Below, one piece after another: positions 56,668 to 64,000 of a stretch of DNA of 64,000 bases. The notes beneath the pieces are model-generated. The model worked only from the letters and a program-made list of their open reading frames with translations. It had not been told where the DNA came from and ran no database searches. The position numbers and the translations under genes are program-made. Within the stretch, counting starts at the first letter, position 1. Each line of letters begins with the position of its first letter. The stretch is from the NCBI RefSeq assembly GCF_014647975.1, contig NZ_BMQF01000020.1, positions 62,001-126,000 on the forward strand. Direction: 5' to 3'. Source of the stretch: Streptomyces fumigatiscleroticus. Lineage in GTDB: Bacteria > Actinomycetota > Actinomycetes > Streptomycetales > Streptomycetaceae.

Positions 56668-56693
56668 CTGCGTACGGACACGAAGGGGCAGCA

Positions 56694-57521
56694 GTGAACG
56701 ACGGCGACGGGACCCTCGCGGCACAGGGCCAGATGAGGCAGTTCGGCCCGCTCGGCACCGCCTTGGTGATCATCCCGACCTACAACGAGGCGGAGAACAT
56801 CAAGACGATCGTCGGCCGGGTGCGCGGGGCCCTGCCGGACGCGCATGTCCTGGTGGCCGACGACAACAGCCCCGACGGCACCGGCAAGCTCGCCGACGAG
56901 CTCGCCGCCGAGGACGAGCACGTCCATGTGCTGCACCGCAGGGGCAAGGAGGGCCTGGGCGCGGCCTATCTCGCGGGTTTCCGCTGGGGCCTGGAGCGCG
57001 GCTATGGCGTGCTGGTGGAGATGGACGCCGACGGCTCCCACCAGCCCGAGGAGCTGCCCCGGCTGCTGACCGCCCTCAAGGGGGCCGACCTGGTGCTCGG
57101 CTCGCGCTGGGTGCCCGGCGGCCGGGTGGTGAACTGGCCCAAGTCCCGTGAGCTCATCTCCCGCGGCGGCAGCCTGTACTCGCGGCTGGCGCTCGACCTG
57201 CCGCTGCGCGACATCACCGGCGGCTTCCGCGCCTTCCGCCGCGAGACCCTCCAGGGCCTCGGCCTGGAGGAGGTCGCCTCCCAGGGCTACTGCTTCCAGG
57301 TCGATCTCGCCCGCCGCGCGGTCAAGGCCGGCTACCACGTCGTCGAGGTGCCCATCACCTTCGTCGAACGCGAGCTGGGCGACTCCAAGATGAGCCGCGA
57401 CATCCTCGCGGAGGCGCTGTGGCGGGTCACGGCGTGGGGCATGGGGGAGCGGGTCGGCAGGATCCTGGGCCGCGACGGCCGGACCGGCCGGCTCCGGACG
57501 GAGCAGCCGCCGCGGGCGTAG
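56694..57521 (+). CDS. ppm1: Polyprenol phosphate mannosyltransferase
   Basis: A 275-aa GT2 enzyme that transfers mannose from GDP-mannose to polyprenyl phosphate, the donor for protein O-mannosylation. The nucleotide-sugar site starts ALVIIPTYNEAENIKTIVGR, and the metal motif is VEMDADGSHQPEE. In S. coelicolor Ppm1 is needed for phiC31 phage infection and protein glycosylation. The GTG at 56694 follows GAAGGGG. No membrane domain is fused. Confidence 0.94.
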   Translation: MNDGDGTLAAQGQMRQFGPLGTALVIIPTYNEAENIKTIVGRVRGALPDAHVLVADDNSPDGTGKLADELAAEDEHVHVLHRRGKEGLGAAYLAGFRWGLERGYGVLVEMDADGSHQPEELPRLLTALKGADLVLGSRWVPGGRVVNWPKSRELISRGGSLYSRLALDLPLRDITGGFRAFRRETLQGLGLEEVASQGYCFQVDLARRAVKAGYHVVEVPITFVERELGDSKMSRDILAEALWRVTAWGMGERVGRILGRDGRTGRLRTEQPPRA

Positions 57522-57602
57522 CGCGGCACGGGCGCACGGACGAGGGGCGCGGCCGGACGCCCCCTTATCCCGCACTGAGCCGTGTCCCTGCACACTGGAA
57601 GC

Positions 57603-58175
57603 ATGACGACTGCGCAGACCCCCAGATCTCCCGCACGACCCCGGCGCTCGCGGCTGCGCACCTTCCTGCCGCTGGGCATCGCCGCGTGGATCGTGCTGGA
57701 GATCTGGCTGCTGACGCTTCTCGCCGGGGCGTCGAGCGGCCTCGTGGTCTTCCTGCTCCTGGTGGCGGGCCTGCTGCTCGGCTCCGCGGTCGTCAAGCGG
57801 GCGGGCCGGCGGGCCTTCCGCAATCTGACGGAGACGCTGCACCAGCAGCAGCCCGGCGCGACGCCCGGGGCCCGGCCGCGCAGCGACGGCAACGGCCTGA
57901 TGATGCTGGGCGGCCTGCTGCTGATCATTCCGGGCCTGCTCTCGGACGCCGCGGGGCTGCTCCTGCTGGTGCCCCCGGTGCAGAGGGCCGTCACCCGCGC
58001 CCTGGAACGCACCGTCGAGCGCACGCTCCGCGCCGCCGCCCCCGGCAGCCTGGGCGACGCCTTCCAGCGGGCGCGCATGCACCGCCCGGACGGCAAGGTC
58101 GTCCAGGGTGAGGTCATCAGGGACGACGGGGCTCCCCGGGAGTCCGGCGGGCCGTATCCGCCGCTGGGCCGCTGA
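57603..58175 (+). CDS. fxsA: FxsA-family membrane protein
   Basis: A 190-aa protein with the FxsA core: LRTFLPLGIAAWIVLEIWLL, a second span (VVFLLLVAGLLLGSAVV) and MMLGGLLLIIPGLLSDAAGL. E. coli FxsA relieves phage exclusion when overproduced; the normal role is unclear. ATG 57603. It follows ppm1 on the same strand, and a large terminator separates it from convergent rbpA. Confidence 0.92.
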   Translation: MTTAQTPRSPARPRRSRLRTFLPLGIAAWIVLEIWLLTLLAGASSGLVVFLLLVAGLLLGSAVVKRAGRRAFRNLTETLHQQQPGATPGARPRSDGNGLMMLGGLLLIIPGLLSDAAGLLLLVPPVQRAVTRALERTVERTLRAAAPGSLGDAFQRARMHRPDGKVVQGEVIRDDGAPRESGGPYPPLGR

Positions 58176-58208
58176 TCGGCGGCCGGCCGCCGGGAACCGG
58201 CACGGGAA

Positions 58209-58253
58209 GGACACGGGCGCCGTACGTGAGCTTCACGTACGGCGCCCGTGTCC
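58209..58253. terminator. Very strong bidirectional terminator fxsA/rbpA
   Basis: A perfect 21-bp stem (58209-58229 with 58233-58253) with a 3-base loop, between two convergent genes. The longest perfect stem noticed in the window. Confidence 0.85.
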
Positions 58254-58290
58254 ACTGGCGTGTGCAGCCTCGCCCGAGGCCCCGCAGGGA

Positions 58291-58665
58291 CTACGCGGAC
58301 TTGCGGCTGTCCCGGGGATGAACGGCGATGTTCATCGCGCCGGAGCGCAGAACGGCCAGCCGCTCCTCGAGGACCTCTTCGAGTTCCTCACGGGTGCGCC
58401 GCTCCATCAGCATGTCCCAATGCGTACGCGCGGGCTTGGCCTTCTTCTCTTCCGGGCCCTCGCCATCAACGAGAAGTGCTGGGGCCCCGCAGACCTTGCA
58501 CTCCCACTCCGGCGGAATCTCCGCCTCGACCGAGAAGGGCATCTCGAAGCGGTGCCCCTTCTCGCATGCGTACTCCACGGCCTGGCGCGGGGCCAGGTCG
58601 ATGCCGCGGTCCGTCTCGTAGCTGGTCACCACGAGGCGCGTGCCGCGAAGAGCTCGCTCACTCAT
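58291..58665 (-). CDS. rbpA: RNA polymerase-binding protein RbpA
   Basis: A 124-aa activator that binds RNA polymerase and principal sigma factor and stabilises open complexes. It carries the zinc-binding RbpA core domain (ACEKGHRFEMPF; ECKVCGAPALL) and the C-terminal sigma-interaction helix (RTHWDMLMERRTREELEEVL). ATG at 58665. In S. coelicolor rbpA is induced by disulfide stress through SigR, and a matching promoter is present here. Confidence 0.97.
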   Translation of the reverse strand: MSERALRGTRLVVTSYETDRGIDLAPRQAVEYACEKGHRFEMPFSVEAEIPPEWECKVCGAPALLVDGEGPEEKKAKPARTHWDMLMERRTREELEEVLEERLAVLRSGAMNIAVHPRDSRKSA

Positions 58666-58726
58666 GAATCGTGCCTCCCGGGCTTGTCGCCCACAGGACA
58701 GGTGTCGCTGTCGTCGTCATCCGGTC

Positions 58727-58753
58727 AACGTCCGGTCGGCGGTAAAGATTCCC
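58727..58753 (-). promoter_or_regulatory. Sigma-R promoter of rbpA
   Basis: On the minus strand GGGAAT (58753-58748) and GTT (58729-58727) are separated by exactly 18 bases, the SigR consensus. It lies about 65-90 bases upstream of the rbpA ATG, the right place and direction. rbpA is a known SigR target in S. coelicolor. Confidence 0.85.
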
Positions 58754-58816
58754 GTGCCGGGTCATGCGTCGCCGTCGTAGCCGCCCCTTGTTCTACCCAC
58801 CGGCGCCCGGTTTGTC

Positions 58817-58834
58817 ACATCTGCTAGCAGATGT
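58817..58834. promoter_or_regulatory. Perfect 18-bp palindrome upstream of rbpA
   Basis: ACATCTGCTAGCAGATGT is fully self-complementary with no spacer. It lies about 65 bases upstream of the SigR -35 element and 86 bases past the stop of the MFS gene. Looks like a dimeric regulator site; I do not recognise the regulator. Confidence 0.65.
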
Positions 58835-58920
58835 CACCCAGCGTTTCGGCACCTTTGACGCGCAGTAACGGTACGCCTGGCAGGCCAAACGCGTACACTA
58901 CAGCGCTTTCGCGCCGAGCG

Positions 58921-60267
58921 CTAAATCCTCTCCGGCACCGGATTCCCCGCGTCGCCGATCGCCCGCCGCACCGGAACCCGGGCGAGCAGCACGAACCCGA
59001 CGACGAAGAAGGCCACCAGCGAGATGATCGCGTCCCGGTAGCTCCCGGTCAGCTGGTAGGTGAGCCCGAACAGCAGCGGGCCCAGCCAGCTCATGCCGCG
59101 GTCGCTCATCTCGTAGGCCGAGAAGTATTCGGCCTCCTTGCCGGGCGGCACCAGGTGGGAGAAGAGGGACCGGGACAGCGCCTGGCTGCCGCCGAGGACC
59201 AGGCCGATCCCGGCGGCCAGGACGAAGAACCACACCGGCGCCCCGGCCGGCAGGAAGTACCCGCACACGAGGATGACCGTCCAGGCGGCAAGCGAACCGA
59301 GGATCGTGCGCTTGGCGCCGTGGGTCCGGGCCAGCCGGCCCAGCGCCAGGGCCCCCGCCACGGCCAGCACCTGGACCAGCAGCACGGCCCCGATGAGGGT
59401 GGACTGCCCGAGGCCGAGTTCCTCCGAGCCGTAGACCGAGGCCTGGGTGATCACCGTCTGGATGCCGTCGTTGTAGATCAGATACGCCAGCAGGAAGGCC
59501 GGCGTCAGCGGATGGCGGCGCATGTCCCGCACGGTCTCGCCCAACTGCCGGAAGCCGGGGACGGCCGCCTCCCGCGCGGGCGCGCGGCGGTCCCGCAGCC
59601 GGCGCAGCGGTACGAGCGTGAAAGCGCCCCACCACAGACCGGCCGAGGCCAGACAGATGCGCACGGCCGTGCTCTCCGAGACGCCGAAGGAGTCGTGCGC
59701 CAGATAGAGCACCAGGTCGGCGATGAGCACCAGGGAGCCCGCCGCGTAGCCGAGGGCCCAGCCGCGCGAGGACACCGCGTCGCGTTCCCCGGGCGGGGCG
59801 ATCTGCGGCAGATAGGAGTTGTAGAGCATCATCGCCACCGACTGGGCGGCGTTGGCGACCACCAGGAGCACGCCGCCGAGCAGATAGCGGTCGCCGCCGA
59901 GGAAGAACATGCCCGTCGTCGCCGCGGCCCCGAGATAGGCGGCGGCGCCCAGCAGGGGCTTCTTGCGGCCGCTGCGGTCGGCGGCGGCGCCCACCAGGGG
60001 CATCACCAGCACGGCCACGATCACCGACAGGGAGACCGAGTACGCGAAGACGGACCCGGCCCGCACCGGGACGCCCAGCGGGTGGACATAGCCGTCCGCG
60101 TCCGCGGCCGACTCGGCGACCGACGTCAGGTAGGGCCCCAGGAACACGGTGAGCACGCTCGTCGAGTAGACGGAGCACGCCCAGTCGTAGAAGTACCAGC
60201 CGCGCTGCTCGCGCCGCCGCTCGGCGGCCGCCCCGGCCGCATCCGCCCGCACGGTGCCGGTGTCCAC
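58921..60267 (-). CDS. MFS transporter (UMF1/Atg22-like)
   Basis: A 448-aa membrane protein with about 12 spans. It begins RGWYFYDWACSVYSTSVLTV, the typical YDWANS-like entry of the UMF1/Atg22 branch of MFS; GAAADRSGRKKPLLG is loop 2-3. Fungal Atg22 exports amino acids from the vacuole; the bacterial substrates are unknown. GTG start at 60267. 53 bases downstream of the GDPD gene on the same strand. Confidence 0.92.
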   Translation of the reverse strand: MDTGTVRADAAGAAAERRREQRGWYFYDWACSVYSTSVLTVFLGPYLTSVAESAADADGYVHPLGVPVRAGSVFAYSVSLSVIVAVLVMPLVGAAADRSGRKKPLLGAAAYLGAAATTGMFFLGGDRYLLGGVLLVVANAAQSVAMMLYNSYLPQIAPPGERDAVSSRGWALGYAAGSLVLIADLVLYLAHDSFGVSESTAVRICLASAGLWWGAFTLVPLRRLRDRRAPAREAAVPGFRQLGETVRDMRRHPLTPAFLLAYLIYNDGIQTVITQASVYGSEELGLGQSTLIGAVLLVQVLAVAGALALGRLARTHGAKRTILGSLAAWTVILVCGYFLPAGAPVWFFVLAAGIGLVLGGSQALSRSLFSHLVPPGKEAEYFSAYEMSDRGMSWLGPLLFGLTYQLTGSYRDAIISLVAFFVVGFVLLARVPVRRAIGDAGNPVPERI

Positions 60268-60319
60268 CCGTGCCCCTCGCTTCCCCGTGGAACGCCGTAC
60301 GAAGGCGCGGGCGCGGGCC

Positions 60320-61087
60320 TCAGACCCAGACGCCGCGGTCCTCCATGACCTTGCGCAGTGTGTCGATGTGGTCGGTCATGATGCCATCGACCCCCAGGTC
60401 CAGGAGCCGGTGCATACGGTCCGGATCGTTGATCGTCCACACGTGCACATGCAGCCCGCGCGCGTGGGCGGTACGGACGAAACGGCGGTCCACCACCTGG
60501 ATGCCGGACTGCGACTCGGGCACCTGGGCGGCGATCGCCGAGCGGCGCAGCGCCGCCGGGACGCCCCACGAACGCAGCCGCAGGTTGAGCACGCCCCGGG
60601 TGCCGTAGGAGGTCGCCAGCCGCGGCCCGGCCAGCCGCTGGGCCCGGATCACGCGTGCCTCGGAGAACGAGCCGACGCAGACCCGGTCCCAGGCGCCGGT
60701 GCGCCCGATCAGGTTCAGGAGCGGCATGAGGGCGGGCTCCGCCTTGACGTCGACGTTCCAGCGCACCTCGGGGAAGGTCTCCAGCAGCTCCTCGAAGAGC
60801 GGCACCGGTTCCTCGCCCGCCACGCGCGCGTGCCGTACGTCTTGCCAGCGCAGGTCGGCGATCCGGCCGGCGCCGTCCGTCACCCGGTCCAGCGTCGCGT
60901 CGTGGAAGGCGACGAGACGGCCGTCCCGGGTGGCGTGGACGTCCGTCTCGATGTAGCGGTAGCCCGCCTCGACCGCCCGCCGGAACTGGCGCACGGTGTT
61001 CTCCAGGCCGTCCGCCGCCCCGCCCCGGTGGGCGAAGGCGATCGGGCCGGGGTGGTCCAGGTAGGGGTGGCGTATCGGCGTGGTCAC
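60320..61087 (-). CDS. Glycerophosphodiester phosphodiesterase
   Basis: A 255-aa GDPD that splits glycerophosphodiesters to glycerol 3-phosphate and an alcohol. Catalytic segments: FAHRGGAADGLENT and ETDVHATRDGRLVAFHD; the C-terminal HVWTINDPDRMHRLLDLGVD is typical. No signal peptide, so cytosolic. The GTG overlaps the stop of yczE (GTGA), indicating coupling with that gene. Confidence 0.94.
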   Translation of the reverse strand: MTTPIRHPYLDHPGPIAFAHRGGAADGLENTVRQFRRAVEAGYRYIETDVHATRDGRLVAFHDATLDRVTDGAGRIADLRWQDVRHARVAGEEPVPLFEELLETFPEVRWNVDVKAEPALMPLLNLIGRTGAWDRVCVGSFSEARVIRAQRLAGPRLATSYGTRGVLNLRLRSWGVPAALRRSAIAAQVPESQSGIQVVDRRFVRTAHARGLHVHVWTINDPDRMHRLLDLGVDGIMTDHIDTLRKVMEDRGVWV

Positions 61088-61797
61088 CGCCGCAGTATGG
61101 CCCGCCGGGATGGACCGGCGGCGACGACCGGGCTGCCGGCGGATGCCGCGGGAACGGCGAACACCCGCAGGAACAGCTGGGCGAGCGGGCCGATCGTCAC
61201 CGCGTACAGCAGGGTGCCGACGCCGACCGTGCCGCCGAGGACGAAGCCCGTGGCCACGACGGTGATCTCCAGGGCCGTGCGCACCACGCGGACCGAGACT
61301 CCCGTGCGCCGGTGCAGGCCCGTCATCAGGCCGTCCCGCGGGCCCGGGCCGAACCGTGCCGCGATGTACAGGCCGGTGGCCGCGCCGTTCAGGACGATGC
61401 CCGCGGCCATCGCGGCGGCGCGGACCGCCCAGGCACGGGCGTCGGGCACCACGGCCAGCGTCGCGTCCATCGCCGCGCCGATCACCAGCACGTTGGAGAC
61501 CGTGCCGAGCCCCGGACGCTGGCGCAGCGGGATCCACAGCAGCAGCACCGCCGCGCCCACGACGGTCAGCACCAGCCCCATCGACAGTCCTGTCCGCTCC
61601 GCCAGGCCCTGGTGCAGCACGTTCCACGGCTCCAGCCCGAGTCCCGACCGGACCAGCAGCGCCGAACTCGCGCCGTACAGCGCCAGACCGCCGTACAGCT
61701 GGGTCAGCCGCCGGGTGAGACGCCTGCCGGTGAACCCGCTCGCGAACCCGCTCGTGAACTCGTTCGTGGACCCGTTCGCGGACCCGTTCGTGGCCAA
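61084..61797 (-). CDS. yczE: YczE-like membrane protein
   Basis: A 237-aa protein with five or six membrane spans (YGGLALYGASSALLVRSGLG; RFGPGPRDGLMTGL). YczE/YyaS proteins are commonly encoded divergent from a MocR-type regulator, as here. TTG 61797 is preferred because AGGGGG lies seven bases before it; a GTG at 61839 lacks this and would run through the possible operator. Residues 4-23 consist of five tetrapeptides (NGSA, NGST, NEFT, SGFA, SGFT) coded by 12-bp repeats (61729-61788). Function unknown. Confidence 0.85.
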   Translation of the reverse strand: MATNGSANGSTNEFTSGFASGFTGRRLTRRLTQLYGGLALYGASSALLVRSGLGLEPWNVLHQGLAERTGLSMGLVLTVVGAAVLLLWIPLRQRPGLGTVSNVLVIGAAMDATLAVVPDARAWAVRAAAMAAGIVLNGAATGLYIAARFGPGPRDGLMTGLHRRTGVSVRVVRTALEITVVATGFVLGGTVGVGTLLYAVTIGPLAQLFLRVFAVPAASAGSPVVAAGPSRRAILRR

Positions 61798-61820
61798 GTG
61801 GTGCCCCCTCGGTGGTGTCA

Positions 61821-61848
61821 GTGGCCTGGCACGTGACACTCTGTGGCT
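61821..61848. promoter_or_regulatory. Direct repeats between yczE and yczR
   Basis: GTGGCC (61821-61826) and GTGGCT (61843-61848) are direct copies with 22-bp centre spacing, two helical turns. MocR-type regulators often bind direct repeats. The pair lies in the divergent intergenic region if yczE starts at TTG 61797. Confidence 0.45.
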
Positions 61849-61898
61849 GGGGAAGGGACAGCATCCATGGCCAATTCCGGGAAGGTGGACTGATTCAC

Positions 61899-63398
61899 AT
61901 GGCGCAGTGGACCTCGGCCGTGGGGGCGGCGCAGCTCGCGCGGCTGCTCAACTCCCAGCAGGACCGCCCGGCGGGCCCCGGCACCCGCCGCCCGCCCGTC
62001 TACCGCGCGCTCGCCGACGGCGTCCGGCTGCTGGTGCTGGAGGGCCGGGTGCCGGTGGCCGCCCGGCTGCCCGCCGAACGTGAACTGGCCCTCGCCCTGT
62101 CCGTCAGCCGCACCACGGTCGCGGCCGCCTACGAGGCCCTGCGCACCGAGGGCTTCCTGGAGTCCCGGCGCGGCGCGGGCAGCTGGACCGCCGTGCCGGC
62201 CGGCAATCCGCTGCCGGCGCGCGGACTGGAGCCGCTGCCGCCCGAGGCGCTCGGCTCCATGATCGACCTGGGCTGTGCGGCGCTCCCGGCGCCCGAGCCG
62301 TGGCTGACCCGGGCCGTGCGGGGCGCCCTGGAGGAACTGCCGCCGTACGCGCACACGCACGGCGACTATCCGGCCGGGCTGCCGGCGCTGCGCTCGATGA
62401 TCGCCGACCGCTACACCGCGCGCGGGATCCCCACCATGCCTGAGCAGATCATGGTGACCACCGGTGCCATGGGCGCGATCGACGCCATCTGCCACCTCTT
62501 CGCCGGACGGGGCGAGCGCGTCGCCGTCGAGTCCCCGTCGTACGCCAACATCCTCCAGCTGATGCGGGAGGCGGGCGCCCGGCTGGTGCCCGTCGCGATG
62601 GCCGAAGGGCTCGCCGGCTGGGACATGGACCGCTGGCGTCAGGTGCTGCGGGACGCCGCGCCCCGCATCGCCTACGTCGTCGCCGACTTCCACAACCCCA
62701 CCGGCGCGCTCGCCGACGAGGACCGGCGGCGGCGACTGGTGGACGCGGCCCGCTCGGCCGGCACCGTGCTGGTCGCCGACGAGACGATGACCGAGCTGTG
62801 GCTGGACCCCCAGGTGGAGATGCCGCGGCCCGTGTGTGCCTTCGACCCGGCCGGGTCCACGGTCATCACGGTCGGCTCCGCCAGCAAGGCCTTCTGGGCG
62901 GGGATGCGCATCGGCTGGGTCCGCGCGGCCCCCGACGTGGTCCGCAGCCTGGTCGCCGCCCGGGCCTACGCCGATCTGGGCACGCCCGTGCTGGAGCAGC
63001 TGGCCGTGAACTGGCTGTTCAGCACCGGCGGCTGGGAGCGGGCCGTCCAGGTGCGGCGCGCGCAGGCCAGGGAGAACCGGGAGGCGCTGGTCGCGGCGGT
63101 GCGGCGGCAGCTGCCCGACTGGGAGTTCGAGGTGCCCGTGGGCGGTCTCACCCTGTGGGTGCGGACGGGCGGTCTGTCGGGTTCGCGTATCGCCGAGGCG
63201 GGGGAGCGGGTCGGGGTACGGGTGCCGTCCGGTCCGCGCTTCGGGGTCGACGGGGCCTTCGAGGGATATGTACGGCTTCCCTTCACCGTCGGCGGCGCGG
63301 TGGCGGAGGAGGCGGCGGTACGGCTGGCCGCGGCGGCACGGCTGGTGGAGAGCGGAGGGGCCGTGGGCGCGGAGGCGCCGCGGACGTTCGTGGCCTGA
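61899..63398 (+). CDS. yczR: MocR/GntR-type PLP-dependent regulator
   Basis: A 499-aa regulator joining an N-terminal GntR winged HTH (LPAERELALALSVSRTTVAA at about residues 55-74) with a fold type I aminotransferase-like domain. The PLP lysine is in VITVGSASKAFWAGMRIGWV, and DFHNPTG is conserved. MocR proteins sense PLP and amino acids. The divergent yczE gene is the expected target, as described for YczR-YczE pairs. ATG 61899 with GGGAAGG upstream. Confidence 0.93.
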   Translation: MAQWTSAVGAAQLARLLNSQQDRPAGPGTRRPPVYRALADGVRLLVLEGRVPVAARLPAERELALALSVSRTTVAAAYEALRTEGFLESRRGAGSWTAVPAGNPLPARGLEPLPPEALGSMIDLGCAALPAPEPWLTRAVRGALEELPPYAHTHGDYPAGLPALRSMIADRYTARGIPTMPEQIMVTTGAMGAIDAICHLFAGRGERVAVESPSYANILQLMREAGARLVPVAMAEGLAGWDMDRWRQVLRDAAPRIAYVVADFHNPTGALADEDRRRRLVDAARSAGTVLVADETMTELWLDPQVEMPRPVCAFDPAGSTVITVGSASKAFWAGMRIGWVRAAPDVVRSLVAARAYADLGTPVLEQLAVNWLFSTGGWERAVQVRRAQARENREALVAAVRRQLPDWEFEVPVGGLTLWVRTGGLSGSRIAEAGERVGVRVPSGPRFGVDGAFEGYVRLPFTVGGAVAEEAAVRLAAAARLVESGGAVGAEAPRTFVA

Positions 63399-63402
63399 GC
63401 GG

Positions 63403-63450
63403 CACCGGCACCGGTGCGGACGCGGTGGGACGCGTCCGCCCGTGCCGGTG
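63403..63450. terminator. Bidirectional terminator after yczR
   Basis: Inner 8-bp stem (63417-63424 with 63431-63438) and outer 8-bp stem (63403-63410 with 63443-63450) around an internal loop, between two convergent stops. Confidence 0.65.
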
Positions 63451-63456
63451 GGCCGG

Positions 63457-64000
63457 CTACGGCTTGGTGAGCGTCGGAACCGGTTCCGCCGGCGCCGTCT
63501 CCGGCTCGTCCAGGACCGGAACGTCGTCCCGCGAGGACGCCGGCTCCGATGCGTCCAGGACCGCCACGGCCTCCGCCGGCGTCGCCTCGGGCCGGTCGGG
63601 GGTCGTGTCGGCTTCCGAGGGCGTGGCTTGCGGTGCGTCGAGGGTCGGGACGGGCTTCGCCGGTGTGCGCTCCGGTCCGTCCAGGCTCGGGACGGCTTCC
63701 GAGGGCGTGGCTTGCGGTGCGTCGAGGGTCGGGACGGCTTCCGAGGGCGTGGCTTGCGGTGCGTCGAGGGTCGGGACGGGCCTCGCCGGTGTGCGCTCGG
63801 GTCCGTCCAGGATCAGGACGGCACTCGTCGGCGCGGGCTCCGGCTGGTCAGGGCCGAGGACGGCTTTCGCCGGTGTTGCCTCGGGCCGGTCGAGGGTCGG
63901 GACGGGCTTCGCCGGTGTGCGCTCCGGTGCGTCCAGGCTCGTGTCGGCTTCCGAGGGCGTGGCTTGCGGTGCGTCGAGGGTCGGGACGGGCTTCGCCGGT
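63457..64000 (-). CDS. C-terminal part of a 14-residue repeat protein (partial)
   Basis: An open frame on the minus strand enters at the right edge and ends with TAG at 63457-63459; 180 codons are visible and the start is outside. It is built from about 12 repeats of 14 residues with consensus (A/P)VPTLDxPExTPAx, for example PVPTLDAPQATPSE and AVPSLDGPERTPAK, ending PVPTLTKP. The 42-bp DNA units are partly near-identical and in frame, which supports coding. The Pro-, Ala-, Thr- and Glu-rich sequence is probably an extended linker or surface stalk. Function unknown. Confidence 0.75.
   Translation of the reverse strand, partial: PAKPVPTLDAPQATPSEADTSLDAPERTPAKPVPTLDRPEATPAKAVLGPDQPEPAPTSAVLILDGPERTPARPVPTLDAPQATPSEAVPTLDAPQATPSEAVPSLDGPERTPAKPVPTLDAPQATPSEADTTPDRPEATPAEAVAVLDASEPASSRDDVPVLDEPETAPAEPVPTLTKP

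Noticed and set aside
56364..56693. N-terminal extension of ppm1 from an upstream ATG
   Set aside because: The extension lacks GT2 features and the GTG at 56694 has a good ribosome-binding site and the expected length.

Overview
The window is chromosomal DNA from a Streptomyces-type actinomycete. The evidence is very high G+C with G/C-rich third codon positions, frequent GTG/TTG starts, ATGA/GTGA stop-start overlaps, and lineage-specific genes (bldD, sIHF, rbpA, a helicase-dead priA, guaB1, ppm1). As far as I recall the S. coelicolor map, the order nusB-bldD-pyrR-pyrB-pyrC-carAB-pyrD-pyrF-sIHF-gmk-rpoZ-coaBC-metK-priA-fmt-rsmB-rpe, then the rib/his cluster, then ppm1-fxsA-rbpA matches the core region around SCO1490 to SCO1420. 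I see no rRNA, intact tRNA, CRISPR array, insertion sequence or prophage.

1-11.0 kb: the end of nusB converges on bldD, whose promoter carries a BldD-box-like palindrome. Divergent from bldD is the pyrimidine operon pyrR-pyrB-pyrC-(membrane protein)-carA-carB-pyrD-pyrF. Its leader contains a PyrR-binding RNA hairpin that overlaps the pyrR ribosome-binding site. 11.3-22.1 kb: housekeeping genes for nucleoid structure (sIHF), GMP kinase, RNA polymerase omega, CoA and SAM synthesis, priA, fmt, rsmB and rpe. 22.1-38.0 kb is more accessory: a SorC-type regulator, an orphan barstar, guaB1, a GNAT enzyme, then a co-directional run Lrp-MFS-nitrilase-flavin monooxygenase. The last two closely resemble the DavA/DavB amino-acid 2-monooxygenase and amidase pair. 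There follow a DUF5995 protein, a secreted GH6 protein, a uracil-type permease, a thioesterase, and a divergent MFS/ROK pair sharing a clear operator.

36.85-38.29 kb has no gene. It holds a 735-bp composite tandem-repeat array (cores spaced 63+20n bp), a terminator and an FMN riboswitch. The riboswitch precedes ribE-ribM-ribBA-ribH, followed by hisE, hisG and a PH-like membrane protein. 43-48.8 kb: two coupled CNNM/CBS proteins preceded by a possible Cys-rich leader peptide, a TPR-AAA+ EccA-like ATPase and a P-loop kinase. 49-56.2 kb: a Tat-exported C39-like protein, a 46-aa membrane protein missed by simple ORF calling, TetR plus acyl-CoA dehydrogenase, small Streptomyces-type proteins, a second Lrp and an amidohydrolase.

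56.2-64 kb: ppm1, fxsA and rbpA (with a consensus sigma-R promoter), an MFS protein, GDPD, the divergent yczE/yczR pair, and at the right edge the C-terminal end of a protein made of 14-residue Pro/Ala-rich repeats that runs out of the window. The most unusual items are the helically phased repeat array at 37 kb, the repeat protein at the edge, and several unexplained perfect palindromes next to regulated genes.
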